Of a stretch of 64,000 bases of DNA, positions 1 to 15,000 are shown piece by piece. The notes under the pieces were generated by a model. The model was given only the letters and a program-made list of their open reading frames with translations. It ran no database searches and was not told where the DNA came from. A program made the translations under genes and the position numbers. Each line of letters begins with the position of its first letter. Positions within the stretch are counted from its first letter, which is position 1. Origin of the DNA: Planococcus citri (taxonomy: Eukaryota > Arthropoda > Insecta > Hemiptera > Pseudococcidae); the NCBI RefSeq assembly GCF_950023065.1, contig NC_088677.1:38828555-38892554 (forward strand), in the 5' to 3' direction.

Positions 1-3000
1 GATAGCAAAACGTTAACAGCACGTTGTCGTACGAATACACAGGAATCATCAGTAAAGTACCTAGTTCGTAGTTTTCATACCTACTAAGTATACATAATAG
101 GTATCTAATCTGTCATCTTTCCATGTACATACGATATAGAAACATGGAACGATTTTTGAATAATACAGCTTTAAAAAGGAAAATGCGATTGGCAACGGGG
201 TATGAAAAACCAAAATAAATAAATAAAACGAATGAACGAAGTAATTGGTGCTTCGTTTCAACAACATTCGTGTTTCAATGTGAAAAAAAAGGTGCATGGA
301 AAAATAAAAGTAAACAATATGTTAGCGTCAAACTTATACGCGTAAGACCATGTGGAAAACACATTGTAATTCCTTCTACTATTTTTTCTTGGTTTTGTAA
401 CATTTCAATGAAAGGTATCAACAATTTTTGTAATGATTTATCAAAATTGAATCTTTTAGGTCTTGCCATACATGCATTTGGGTGGGAAAAAAACTATACA
501 TACAGTATGTATATTGGCAATTTATATTACGTAAGTAGGTCCCCTATTTTGAAATTTATTCAGCAAAAGGCGGAAAAATATAGAACACATTTGCAGTAGT
601 AAGCACATTGATTCCTACTAGAGATCAGTTTTAAAATTAGAAATCTCATCTACGTGGATTCAATCACAGAATTTACCTAGATATCAAAAGAAAATGAGTT
701 TGAAGAAATTATTATTGTGGGATTAGAGGATAACTTTTCAACTTTTTATCGGGATTTGAGCAGGATAATTACCAACCAAATCTCATCACGTCTCAAAAAC
801 CTGACGGGTAATTTAAATTTAAGTCGTTTGTAATCTGAATTTAGCATTTCATTTTCTGTAGTCAGTGTCGTCTTCCGTATTCGTTATGAGTAGGTCTAAG
901 GAGTAAAACCCATCCACTGAAGTACAGGTTATTTTTTTTCAAACTTTCATCATTTTAGATAAATACCTACGTAATGTACCTATATTTTCTGCTATGATGC
1001 TGAAAATTATTTTGAAAAAAATTCGCACTCAAATCAGCTGATTAGAATGTCAAATCTTCGCGAACTGGCTATTATTGAATGGAAATTTTCAGAAATATTT
1101 TGTCACCATTTTTATGGGAAAAAATTAAGTGAAAATAATCGTATGTAAGTAGTAGGTAGGTATAAGTATAGGTTAATTCATTTTTATGTGTTGTTTTTTT
1201 TATATTAAATACTTGGATAGCTATATTTGTTCAAAATTTTATAAAACATAAAAATTGTTTAATTTGAACTTTCACCGATGGAGGGGGGAGGGGGAGGGGG
1301 TGGGCAGCAATAATTTGAAATTCACAAATTTCTACCATAATTTTATGAGATCATTTAGCATAAATTTTTAGCAGCTCCCTTCCAGCTCTGAATTGAAATT
1401 TAGAAAATTCAACATACAAAACCTCACAGGTACAAGAATAAGGAAACTGAAAAGCAAATTGAATGAAAAACAGATGGTCGACTATTTTTTGTGGATCAAC
1501 GTGAACTGAAATATAATTCATCTTTCAATCTACCTATATAATACACATCATATCTGCCTGTGTAAGTAAGTAGGTATATCTTTCTGCAAGTTCAAAAAAC
1601 AAAAAGTAGGAACACATATTTGAACAACAGTAAGCAATCAAAAAAGTAAAATAGCAAGATGAGAAAGATACACAATATTTGCACTTGTATGTATGTAGAT
1701 ATACCTACATAAACATAGCAATGAATACTTTTTGGAACAAGTAAATAAAAACAAAATAAAAAAACTTAACAAATCATATTAAGGACGACTGGTGTTTTCA
1801 AATTGTTGTTAATCTTGTTAAAGATGCCCATTAATCTTTCCGAAATACCTTAGGTATGGTATCGAAAAATAACATTTCCTCAAAACCACACATATGTACC
1901 TACTACCTACTTATAAGTTAGAAGAGAATACGGCAAATAAAAATTTGTAGGAACAGGATCATCAAGAAAATTGAACCGAAAGAAAACATTTTATTATAAA
2001 GTCATAAATTCGATGAAGAATTTCTTATATTATTTTGGTTGGATATTCGAATTGAGAACCACGTAAGCCAGGCTGATTCTTTTTTTAATAGTCACGTAAA
2101 ATATACCTTCATCGATTGGATTTGCTTGAAATAAAGTGCTCACATTCAATTATAGGTATTTCAAACATGAAAGATGGGTAGATAACGAAAAATATGTAGT
2201 ATTGAATAATTGCATTTAATTTAAGGAGGAAGGAGGGGTCGTATTATTTAGTCCAACAGCCCATTCTGATTTTCAATTGGATTTGACTGAAGCATTAGGA
2301 AAAAATAATTTTAATCCAGACTAATGGAAAATATAATATTTTATAAAAAATTATGTAGAATAAATTGCCAGGCCAGATTTGGTGTAAATACGCATCGCTA
2401 CGTTCTAATCTGACTTTTAACACAAGGTTGATCCCAGACTTATAATTATGCAAACTGGAATCAAAAACTGCATCAAGTACATAGACAGACATACCTATTC
2501 CGATTTTACTCAATTTGTTTGTGAGTACTACTCGATCGCCTTTCAACGTAACCGCCGTCATTCCCATCGCCTAATATAGGTATCAAAAATTCGAGAGTAA
2601 ACCAAGTAATTATTACACAATTGTTTAAAAATTTCTGAATTTCTCGTAAAAAGTCGAAATTTAAAGGTTCATATCATAGTTCAGACCAGTTGAGTTTGAA
2701 GTATATATTTTGGTTGGTAAGTAGTAGCCTATTTAAAGTAGATAGTACTTTGAAGAGAATGCGATAGGCATTCATTTCCAAATGTGCCAGCACAGTATAC
2801 TAATTTGCCCAGTTTTCCAGTCTTCTCCTTATACGTAACATCCAAATTCTATACCTAATGTAATCGAAATACCTGTACCTGAGTCTGACTTTGTTATGAA
2901 TTTCCCCCTTTCGGGCATACGTACTATTCGTTTCAGGTTATCGTTCCATGCAATCAACTTGTAATTCAAAAACAAATACATAATCATTAACATAAAATTA

Positions 3001-6000
3001 TTTCTCTCAAAAATATAAAAAAAGAAAGGAAATTTTCAAACAGCAGGGAGGTCATTGGATAAAAAAAACAATGCCCGAAGAAAGCGATACCAAAATTTAA
3101 GAGTAGGTACCTACTTGAAAGATGAAAAAATAAAAATAAAGGTACGATAAATACCATTAAAATATGTATAAAAACTCTCGTTTTATTCAGTAAACTACAT
3201 TGTTATCTGTCAAGTAAAATATAGAAATAGAATAATAATAAACACATTGAGAAGAAAATGATTTTTTCACTATAAAATTATCCACTTTCTTAGTACCATC
3301 GAGCCAACTAAACGCTTGGTGGTTTTTCTTCTTTCATTTTTTTATTGTCTCAGTTTCAGTTTCGCATCCAGAATACCAAGTATTCGCCAAATATAGTTTG
3401 TTTTTATTTTTCGGGGTAAATATTTTTACGATGGAATTCGCCAGTTTTTCGTTCCATTATTTTATGAATGGATGCAATGAATACGAATTCTAAACGGATA
3501 TGCATTTTTAAACAACATAACCACCGCGACGCTTAATCGAGTTAATGCAATAAAACACCCATGCTGCTTTCTTGGCTTGGTTAAACTGACACCGTTACGT
3601 AGTAAATTAATGATAAATAACATAACCTACAAATGGATCGCGTGAATTTAATATCTATAGTTTTTTTAAAAATATTTTTGCAAAAACACGGATGTTTATC
3701 AGTTTTTTAAAAACTGAACTTCAACACGTGTGAAAATTAATCAAGTGCATTTTTGAATTTCATATAAATATAGGTACCTACACTTCTATGTGTTTTGGAA
3801 CAGGAGGAGAAAGAAAAGAAGTAAAATCAGATAGGTACGTAATCAAAGGAACCTATTAAATAAGTTGGATATAAAGGTACCTACTCTCGAAGATCTACAA
3901 AGGTGCATGAACTTTATATGTAGTTCATAGTTGCTAGAGAAAAAATTTAATAGCTCCAGAATTTTATTTCGACGTTCTTCCAAAGAGTGTTGGTTTGTTC
4001 TATTCCGTATACTTACTTACTCGTAACTCGTATTTACTTATTCTTCATGTGCTGGTACGTGGAAAAATAAATTCCAATCATATTTAGCGTATCAACACAA
4101 AATTTTTCATTCGATAGTTTTTCAGTTACATGGTTTACTAACGGACTAACTTCTACTTAATAAGAATAAAACATCGCGAAAGTTCACGAAGCCAGACACT
4201 TATTTCATTAGAATTAGAAATACCAATATACTTATGATAGAAAAATGCTTCTTATATTTCTTAACTAAGTTATCGTTAGCAAAAGTAAAGTATTCATTTA
4301 CAAAAAAATAAAAAATAAAAAATAATCATCTTATAGAAGTTTTGAAACTGAGAATATTTTACGAATTAGTGATGGATAACTAATCTTGAGAAAGTTCGAT
4401 TCAACGTTTAATCTGCGCGTAAAAGTTTTCACAATAAACGAGTCGAGTAAAATATTGAACTGAAAAGGCAAATTATAACTTAACAGCAACAGATAACTAG
4501 AGGGAACAAGGCAGGGTGTTCCTATTCCTAAACAGTGCAATATCCTTTTATCAATAACTTTACAAATGCGACTCATTTCAAGTTTTTGTGCATACGATGC
4601 CGGTTGATTTGTATAAACTTCAAGGTTACCAGCCTTCGTATAACACTACGCTTAGAGAAATACGTTTTGGAATTTATTTTGAAAATTTATTCTTACAACG
4701 CAAGATTATATAGTATCAATATGGAAGTTTATTTTAATTGTTTCAGCACAAATATTTTTACTACTACATACATACAAAAACCCGTTAAATTCGACAGTGG
4801 AGCAACTACCCATTTCTTGATTTTTTTTCACAATAAATAGGTAAGGCACCTGCTTGATTTACAAATTTTAAAATTTAAAAGAGATCGAGCGAGCGTAAAA
4901 TACAGTGTAGAGGAGTCTCCATCTAATTAGGTAGGTACCTACTCTTTTTCAAAGTCGATTAAATTACATCTTTTCCCGTAGGGCCCACTCTCAATTTCAG
5001 AAAAAAATAGCCCAAAAATAGTACAGCCTCCTCTCGTTCAAACATTCAAATACAATAAAAGCTGACATCAAAACCAGTTACATAGCATATTTGTGTTTTT
5101 TTGGATTGGAATAAATGATTAGCCCTTTATTCGATAATATTTCATTCGATTAATTTTGCCAATTAATACAAATCGTCTGCGATTACAAAATTACATATTT
5201 AAATCCTACGATATTTCATTTGCTTTGAATTTTTGCAAAATAGAACGTTACATGTATGTATTATAAACTTCATCATGGGGAATATTTTCGCTATGTTTCG
5301 CTTTTTCATAAATAATAAGCTCGTACATTTATACTACGGAATTTCTACGAGTATGTGGTGGTGAATTTCTACCGTTTGAATTAATCATACAAGTGACATG
5401 TCGATGATGATGACAACTTCCCCATCTCACTCATAGTTTGGATTAACGAGTAGGTGGTTTTTTTTCATCATTTTTGAAAAATTAGCATTAATATCCGTTT
5501 GATGAAATTTCACACTGAGTATGATTGATTCGTGTAAAATAAGAAGAAAAATACGACTAATTGATTGTTTAAGATTTCATCTTGCTAAACATATATTTAT
5601 CGTTGATAGCAGTTTCATCGTCCTTTTAAATGGAATAAAAGGATTATTCGACGTGTATTTATTCGATATAGGTATGCGTACATTGTGTGCCCACTTGGAG
5701 CATGAATATCCCACTGCTTATAGTCTGCTTGAAACTATTCTCTGCTCACCAAATCTGTTCTCCTCCTAAATTCTATTTTTTCATTACTCTCTCCCACGCT
5801 TACTTTCACTTTCGTGCTCACACACACACACACTAGTACCTACATACGTATATATTTACCCCTGCTGGTATTGACATCAATGAAGGGGCACTGGTAACAC
5901 CCTTTAAAAAAACCTATAAGTAAGAACTTTGAAATTGAATGAAATGTCGTAGATTGAAACTTTTAACTCAATATATTTTTTGACAAAGACTTTCTTTCGG

Positions 6001-9000
6001 TGAAAATTGAAATCTCGCGATTTTAACTCTCTCAAATCCTAAAAAATTCTTATTAGGTAAGTCATTCGATATTGCTTCACAACAATTCTGCAACAATGTG
6101 TGAGTGCGTTTCTCTCTCTCGCTCTCGCTCTCTTTTTTGTGAGAAGATAGTTACTTAATTATGTTCAAGGCAAAAATTTTTATTTTTTCCAGGCCTAATT
6201 TTGGTACTTAGATACCACGTAATTTGGTGATGATTACACTAGGCAACAATTTTTGACTTTTTTCGTGTGTTCGGGTTGAAAATGGGCTTAATCGATAGTT
6301 TAGACCCTAAAACAAAAAACAGAGTGGGATTTTTCAATTTGAATTGTTTTTGTGGTCAGGAGAGATGATCAAAGTTTCAAAAATGGCCGTTTTTGCCCTA
6401 TTTCACGAGTTTCTGGCGACACCAGTATTGTTTTTCGAAAAAAACCAAGGTCATATTCGGATTCTACGCACTTTTTTAAGTAAACATCTTTACCGGATTT
6501 TTGATTTTCGAACATTCAAGCGCATACGGAAGATTTTCGTTTGTAACACGAGATTTTTACTGCACGAGAGCCTCGCCCGCGCGAACACGGTTCCGCGCCA
6601 CGATTACATCGTGGAGTAACGCCAGCGTCGTGCGCTCCGAGTTTTAAAATATGTTACAAACAAAAATCGTCCGTATGCGCTTGAAACTTCGAAAATCAAA
6701 AATCCGGTAAAGATGTTTACTTAAAAAAGTGCGTAGAATCCGAATATGACCTTGGTTTTTTTCGAAAAACAATACTGGTGTCGCCAGAAACTCGTGAAAT
6801 AGGGCAAAAACGGCCATTTTTGAAACTTTGATCATCTCTCCTGACCACAAAAACAATTCAAATTGAAAAATCCCACTCTGTTTTTTGTTTTAGGGTCTAA
6901 ACTATCGATTAAGCCCATTCTCAACCCGAACACAAGCATGCCGTTGCCTAGTGTTATTATAAGCGTGTGAATTGAATTTTGAAAAAAATCTAAAAATTTC
7001 GTCTTTTGATAATCAGCTTTCAAAAATGTCAACTCCTCAATATCGATATGTGCACCCTACAAATTAAGTATATGAAATAACGAAAGGATAACACTATGAA
7101 TTACGAATTTCCCTTCACTTAAATCAATAAAAAATGAAAAACGTGAACCGCAAAATTTGACCTAAGAAAGAATTCATGTGACGTACCTACTACGACACTT
7201 GCTTATATCACATACACTAATAAAATTTCGAGAGCATATAAAGCAAACAAAAACATACAGAGCGTAAATAACCAAAATAGGAAATTACGTTTGAAATTTA
7301 TTTTCACTCCATTTCACTAGAATATTTCTCGAATACTTTTTTCAAAGAACTTTTCTGACTTTGAAATAGCGAAATATTTGGATAAAACCCAAAGTAAGGT
7401 ACCCAATAGGTCTGACTTGTAAAGTACTTGTAAGCACTAAGCACATTGATATTAGGTATAGGTAGTTTAGTGCCTATTTGAACATATAAAACTAAACATT
7501 TTCTCCTCACAACAAATGCTTACCCTTGGGTTGATTTTTCATGAACCCTCGCTAACCTCCAACAATAAAATAACGTGTCTATACTTTCGTCCTTTTATAA
7601 TAGGTAGGTATTTTTGAGAGGGGGGTCAACTAAAAATTACACGCAAATACATAGGTAGAAGTTTTCGCCAAAACTATCACCTACATACCTATTGAATCCG
7701 GATTAAGCTATTCCAAAGTTTTAAATTCAGAGCAGGATGACGAGTTTCCTCTTTTGGTCTATTTTTTCAACAAGTTGCTCTTCTTTCCTCACTCGGTAAT
7801 TCATTCGTTAAAGCAGTGCCACTTAGAGAATTGAAAGAAGACATGTGCCTTATTTTCATAATTTTTCTATCAAATTTTCGTTTAACTTTCTTACAGTTTA
7901 TTGATATTTCAACACTTAATCCATTTTTGACCTCTTCTGTCTCTCTCTCTCATTTTCAATACAAAATAGATCCATTCTTTGTAATGAATGGCTCAATTTT
8001 TTCTAAATTCAAGAAGAAAAGTTCAAAGTATGTTTGAATAAAATTTTTGTTTTTAAAAAAACAACTAGATTTTTATAATTTCAGGTAATTTAAAAACACC
8101 GAGGGGTGCAGCGACTGTAAAAAATATGTGGAAAAAAATGAGGATATCGGGATAAGCATTACCTACAATGTCTTGAAATTTATTAGCGCCCGACCTCGTA
8201 AAAAAGTAGATAACTTCAGTTCACTTTTCAGTACAAGATTTATATACTTAACATAGGTACTTAATTTGAGACAATGAAAATTTTCTTTTCTTACTCATGT
8301 TTAATTCATGGAAATGTAAGATAGCCTTTACCTACAAAATGTTGTTAGACTACTTACGTTAGATGAATTGCAAGCAAGTCTGCTAGCTATGTATTTAAGC
8401 ATTGCACATCAAGTATTTAATTTTTCTTTAATCACATTTCTTTAGCTTTCGAAGAATTGAAAAGTTTTGGATACCTAACTTGACACAATTGTGGGCAAAA
8501 ATTACGACCTTAAGATTTGAAAAACAATACAACCGGAATATCTTTCAAAACTGTTAACACGGTTCTTCTTTCGGCATAATCGGATTAAACAGTGAAATAA
8601 CGAATAAAACAAATCTCATGTCCTACTCAACAAAAAAGGAAAGATTTTGCTTCTATGATTCAATTTCTACGAAACGGGCAAGGTGCAAAGAAGATTTTCA
8701 AATTAAATCTTGGCTGTATTTTTCAAACGAGATTTTGATCTGAACACGATTTTTTTCGTGGGTAAGAACTAGGAAGGGCAAAAATACGTATGGTATGCTA
8801 TTTCAAATTTCACTTCGTGTAAGATTGAAAAAAAAACAACCAAAATCTGATCAAATCGACAAATCCCATTTGCATGCGAAACTCATTAATTTTAAGTTTT
8901 GTTAGGGGATTCGTATTTTGAAATGAGGAACAATTTGAGAGTATTTTTTTCTCTCTTTACAACATACGAGTATAGATATGTAGTCTGGTCATTGATTCGG

Positions 9001-12000
9001 TGGTTTCATTGTCATATCTGTACTAAAGGTTACTATTACATTGAAGGGATGTGTCTTGGGATTTCATTTCATTAATGCATATTTTCCTTCTGGCGAATGG
9101 TATTTCTTATTTAAATAGAATCTCGTTAGGTGCATAGTGCATATACATATGTATTCAAAAAAGACAGTTTTTTCTTATAACGGCTACTTTTGGTTGGGCG
9201 TAATATTTGTTACAAATTATTTTTTTACAATTGCTTTCATTTCAAAATTCAATAGCATAATCTACAGTGAAAGTCGAACAGTAGAAAATTCATAATATAT
9301 TCGAGAAACCCCATTTTCCGGCAATGTTTGAATAAACTTTCTGCAGACACAATCATCAACAAACAATAACATTGGTACCTACACACGAACGATCGACATG
9401 CTTGTACGAGTATAGTTATAGGTGATAGGTAGGTATCTATTCGTAAAAAAGACTAAAATAAACACCCTGCATAATTTCAAGATTTTACGTTAGCTGGTTA
9501 TTTTTCAAGCGCAGATTCGTCACAATAGGTAGGTACATATAATGCGTCAATAATGAAAAAAAAAAAAAAAACTGAAAAAAAGAAAATATTTAAATTTAAG
9601 TTTAAACGCACTATGTACGAGTACATTGGTACACATTTATAAATTTATGTAACTCTTACACTTGGGCAACCAAGGAACGTTCAAATTCCAAACATATGGT
9701 CTAGAGGCTTAGCGTATCGACGTACCTAATGTAGTCTTTAGTAGGTATCATTTTTGAGACCACTACAAAGATAGGATAATACAGATTTTTCAAAAGCCAT
9801 TTTAATTCCATCAAACTCATAACTAAAATATATTCGCATAGCATTGACGCGGCTCGTTATCTATTCCAAATTTGACACTTTTCATCCATCCCGCTTCCTA
9901 TATTTCCTGGGTTTATCCTTCAGTTCGAAATGAGCGCAAATATTACATATATAAATATTTCACTCGTGGATTGAAACCAGAAAGAAGCTTTTGAGGTGAA
10001 AATTCGTAGGCATTTTCAAACTTTTCCGTTAATTTCTACGGGCAACGTAAAACAAAGCGTGAAAAAAGTTGTTGAAAAAAAGGTACATATAGGTAAAGGT
10101 ACTTAACTACCTATAACAGTTTCACTTTCTTCAGTTTTTACCTTCGTGTTAATTTAATAATTGCGTGTTTCATAATAGTAACTATTCGTAGTGTTTTTCA
10201 CATACCTACTTGTAAACGTTATATTTAAAAATTATTTCTTTTAAAAAGAATTTTTTTTCCTGACATTTGAGCATGCAATAATTGAAACTTTCAAAGTTGC
10301 TTCATTTAGAATTTATTATTTTTCAAAGAATACAGGATATTTTGTTGCATAATAAAATAACGTTACCTAATAAAAAGATTCCTTATCAGTTATCAGAATT
10401 GACTTCCGTCTTCCTTACTCAATCCTTTGACACTTTTCATCAAAATGAACTATTTACTTAGTATTAAAATTGCGTCATAAACGGTGACATCGTAAAACAG
10501 ACCAACACCAAACGGTACCATACTTTTGAATAAAATGCAAATACATAAATGGCTTTGACTTTCTCAAAAAAAGAAAAAAATTATTCACCTACATACAATA
10601 TTTAATTGGAATACGCAGGCGGAACTAGGTATACTAGATACAAGTAAAATTAAAAAAAAAAAAAAAAAAAAAAAAATAGCAAACGAAAGAAAAAAGCGCC
10701 AACCTAGTTTTCAGAGTAAAAAGTTGACTCAGTGCCCCTTGTCGGATAAAAGATTATTGCGAATGAAAGAAAAAAGACTTTGTTAGTTTTTCAAAAATCG
10801 AAAGAGATTTTTTTTCGGTATTGAAAGAATAGATCAAACAAAGATTAACCAGAAAATGTTGAATTCGGTAAGCACGCGACATTTCTCCCAATTTCTGAGG
10901 TCTCCTAATCCTTTAATATCGCATTCAACTGAATGGAATATACTCGACGTAATACGAGTATAGGTACCTAAAATCAAAGTATAGATACCTAGAGCGACTG
11001 ACGTGAGTTACTACCATTGATGGCTAACAGTTTCTTGATATTAGTTTTGAAATTGAAATCGCACCCAAATGACTGGTTTTGACAATTTTATCTAGGTATT
11101 TAAGTAATTACTCTTAGGCATTATTTTCTCGTTTATAATAATTTTCTGAAAACCAAAAATTGTTTTGAAATAGTGGGAAAATTATAATAGCAAACGTGAG
11201 AGTCGAATAAGCATAAGTAAATATTTTACAACCTTGGCTCAAAATTATAGGGACATTACTACCCACTTTGGCATTTTTATTATATGATGGTATACGTCTT
11301 GAAAAACTTTATGGTAGATAGGAATCCAACATGGTATAGGTTTAGATAGGTAAAAGTACGACGTTAAAATTCGTTGATTTTATTTATTCATACTCAATGA
11401 AATATTAATAAAATGAAAAGAATAACTCAACTCGCATAAATTGTCGAAGCTAATTACTTACAAGTATTATGTCGCATAAAAGTCCGGCTGTTACTTGTTT
11501 TTGATTACTAACTAATATTTACTTAAGTGCCGTTAAAAAAATCAATCGCCATCGTTTACAAACTCTATGTTGAAGAAAGCAACAAATGTTTTATTTATTG
11601 CCAAAACAGGTTAATACCCTTATTCTATTCCCATAATTACAAATCGACGAACCACCATCATTATATAAACAAATCATTCTATGTAGACTGTAAGACCAGA
11701 CAACTCATTGTATAGGTGTATTGATTCGTCGACCATGACCGCTATAATTTTTACAAATGTGCGTATTCGGACTCTTATAAATGTTTACATCGACAAAATT
11801 TTGTTTACGGCTAGAATTTTGTAGCGTTGGTGTGTTTAGCACTTCACAGTTGTCCAGTACATGTCAATTTTTAATATGTACTTACAAAAAAATGAAATAA
11901 AAATCTCAGACAATACCATAAAATCGTATGTTGAGCGTTAAAATCGTTAGTTTAAATAAGTTCCTTTTGATTTGGATTGGGAATGCCAATCTATTAAATA

Positions 12001-15000
12001 CATGCATACCTACTTAGGTATTTTTATTTTTCATTTGACTGGTTACCGCAAACAGTTCAAATCATAGGTATCTAATAGCCTACCTAAGTATCGAAAGTAC
12101 TGTATAATTCATTAAAAGAAAAGCTGTAAGGTACACCGAATAAGTACACTACGTACTTATGCACTGTCCATTTTTGCTGGAATGATTTTTTTAAAACCAC
12201 AGACTCGCGATCAAGTTTCTAATAAATTTAAAATATCATTACCAACAAAGTTTTCGTTTGAATGTAAAGCGATGTTCTCGCAGGTTAATGTACAACACAA
12301 ACCATCGTGTTTTTGAAATAAACATTAGGTGGGTGCCATAAAGAATCCAGATATAGAAACAAAAATAAATAATTCAAATTTTTTTCAACGTGTAGCGAAA
12401 TATGTAAATGGAGCATGAAAAATTGAATAAAACCGCGAAAATTGCGGATGCTTTTTCCGATAATGATTGGTATACGTTTAATAGTATTTTCTTTTTTCAT
12501 GAGCTATGATGTAGTCAACGAGTTTGGAAGCAGAGGAAGGTACCTATTGATGAATGGTACATACTTATACCCTCTATAATTTAACACCCATCAACATGTG
12601 TTACAGTAAAATTCAAAAATGTGTTCATTAATAAGTAAAAGCGAAAAAATTTCAGGGAATGAAATACGACGACATTAGATCGACCTATTCGCGTGACTAG
12701 AAAACTCCAATTTTCCCTTTGTAACTAAACTTGTTAAAAATGTTCTTATGGTCGGTTTTGGTTGCCTAGCATGTGTATTCAATAATGTTACTTTTCTAAC
12801 AAGTGAGTAGAATTAAACGTAGGTATGTTAATTATGACCCAAGAAGATAAAAATAATAGACCTAATTCCAGTTTGTTGTGTTTGATACTTGTATAACAAA
12901 GTGTCAAAAAAACAATAATATCAATTTAATTAAAAACGGAAGTTATTTTAGAAATACTCAGATTAAAAAAACATCTTCAACTATCCCAGAATGCATTACA
13001 ATACTCATTTTTCCCTTTAAAATTGATGAAATATGAAAAAAAAAAATGTTTAAAGTTGTGTGAACAAAAAAATGACTAAGGCGACTTTCACAATTAGCCC
13101 TTCAATTTCATCCCATAAGAAAACGTCATTTTTTGGCTCAACCAAACAGATTTTCAAACATCAGTACATATCCCGAACCAAATAGGCACCCTGTATTCTT
13201 AAGCGTACCTCTAAGGTATATGGTACATATAACCAAACGGGTAACCAACCAAGTTTAAAACAATAGTTACTCTGTTGGGTTGGTAGTATTAAGTATTTCC
13301 AAGGCAGAAATTTATGCGTCACGGAACCAAGGTAAAAGTTGTATTTTTTGTAATAAATTCAAAGTGAGGAGAAAGTAGATACCTATAATTAAATTCGAGC
13401 CACACGGTTATCATCGATAAATCCTATACACAATTTTTTATTACTGTACTTTTTCCTTTCGCACGTAATTTACATCTAATAGAATATTTTTACCTACCTA
13501 TCTGAAAAAAAAAAACCGAAGGAACAAAAAGCGGAAAGAACATGCCTATATTCCACCCTCACTCTCTTTCATAGATCCTTTGATTTTCAGAAGATAAAAT
13601 CTGCACCAAATATGTGCAAACATACTTTTGGATATTCTTTCTATATACGAGTATACCTACCTATGTATTCCCATCCTTTCAGCACAAAACGCACGAATTG
13701 AGAACCTTAAAGGAAATAAAACTATAAATTTAATGAATGATGGAATATTGTAGAGAAGATAAATTGAATGAAAGGCACTTAAAACCATGTGTAGAGTAAA
13801 TTGTAACGTATACCTACCTACTGGTTGCACATGTCAGAAAATCTAACCAAATAATGCAAAGAATTTATTTCTGATAATTTTTCATTAACGACTCATTTCA
13901 CATGTCTGCGTCTCGTTCGAATAAAATTGCATAACTGGTGATCAAGAAATTCCTCCATCAAAAAGACTTAGGTGCCTATAATACCTCAGCTTAAGTTGTT
14001 GCATTTTTTTTTTGCACCGAATAAAAAGCTAGAAAAGCTCAAATAAGTAAGTAAGAACTGAGTATAATTTCGTGACCTTCGATTTAAAAACGTAAGTAGG
14101 TGTACGCACTAAAACAGAAATAAATTGATTTCGCTAAATATACAGAGAATTGTCGGCATAAGTTAGTCAGGAAGCTGTTAAATAACTATCGATATCTACG
14201 TTTGAATTGATATCAACATTATTTAGACTTGATGCCCCTTGGAACGTACATTTATGATTATGGAACAAAGGTTCACCTAAGGTTGAAATTAGTTGACAAT
14301 TCAATTTCACCATTATCGTAAATACCATTCGTTTCAACACCCTATTGTATATTTTCACTGCAAACAAAACTAAATAGTATGTGTACACCTAACTAAATCG
14401 ATTAGCCATAAAACCAAAGTAAATGTTGGTTTTGCGTTCACTCATAATTTACGAGTACGTATAGTTTTCAATAAAAAATTGCAGTGTAAATACGAAAACC
14501 ATAATGAAATTAACGAGTACCAGTACAAGTAACTAGGTACTACAAGTATACTCCTATGATATTTTGTCGCAATAAATAACTTAACAATTAAATTTCTTCG
14601 AACAGCGATCAAGATAGGGAATGTGAAAAAAGAAAAAGAATAGTATGATAAATAATAATTCAAAATTTAATCTTCGACAGAAAATTATACCAACCACATC
14701 AACTCCCCCCTCATTGAATTATCATTTTCTTTGTACATTTTTGCAATCACTTCGATACCTTCATCTACAAATTAGGAATACAATATGTTTTTACAGCCTC
14801 AACCGCATCAACACACGCGTACATTATATGTATTATGCCAAAAAAAACAACATTTACTTTTCATTAAAAACAGGTTCATTTAGACGTAATAGGTATCATG
14901 AAAGAATAAAGTTTGAAAGTTTGAATAAATATATGAGTCAATAACTTTTTTTTTCAAACAAACGCAACTGACTAAAAAATGGAAAGTTGATTTCAAAAAG

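Noticed and set aside
270..599. 109-codon plus-strand frame near the window start
   Set aside because: No homology signal, overlapped by an open frame on the other strand, AT-rich composition.
6344..6856. Two open frames (91 and 70 codons) with almost the same protein on opposite strands
   Set aside because: They are the two arms of the fold-back element read inwards; no domain, no splice context.
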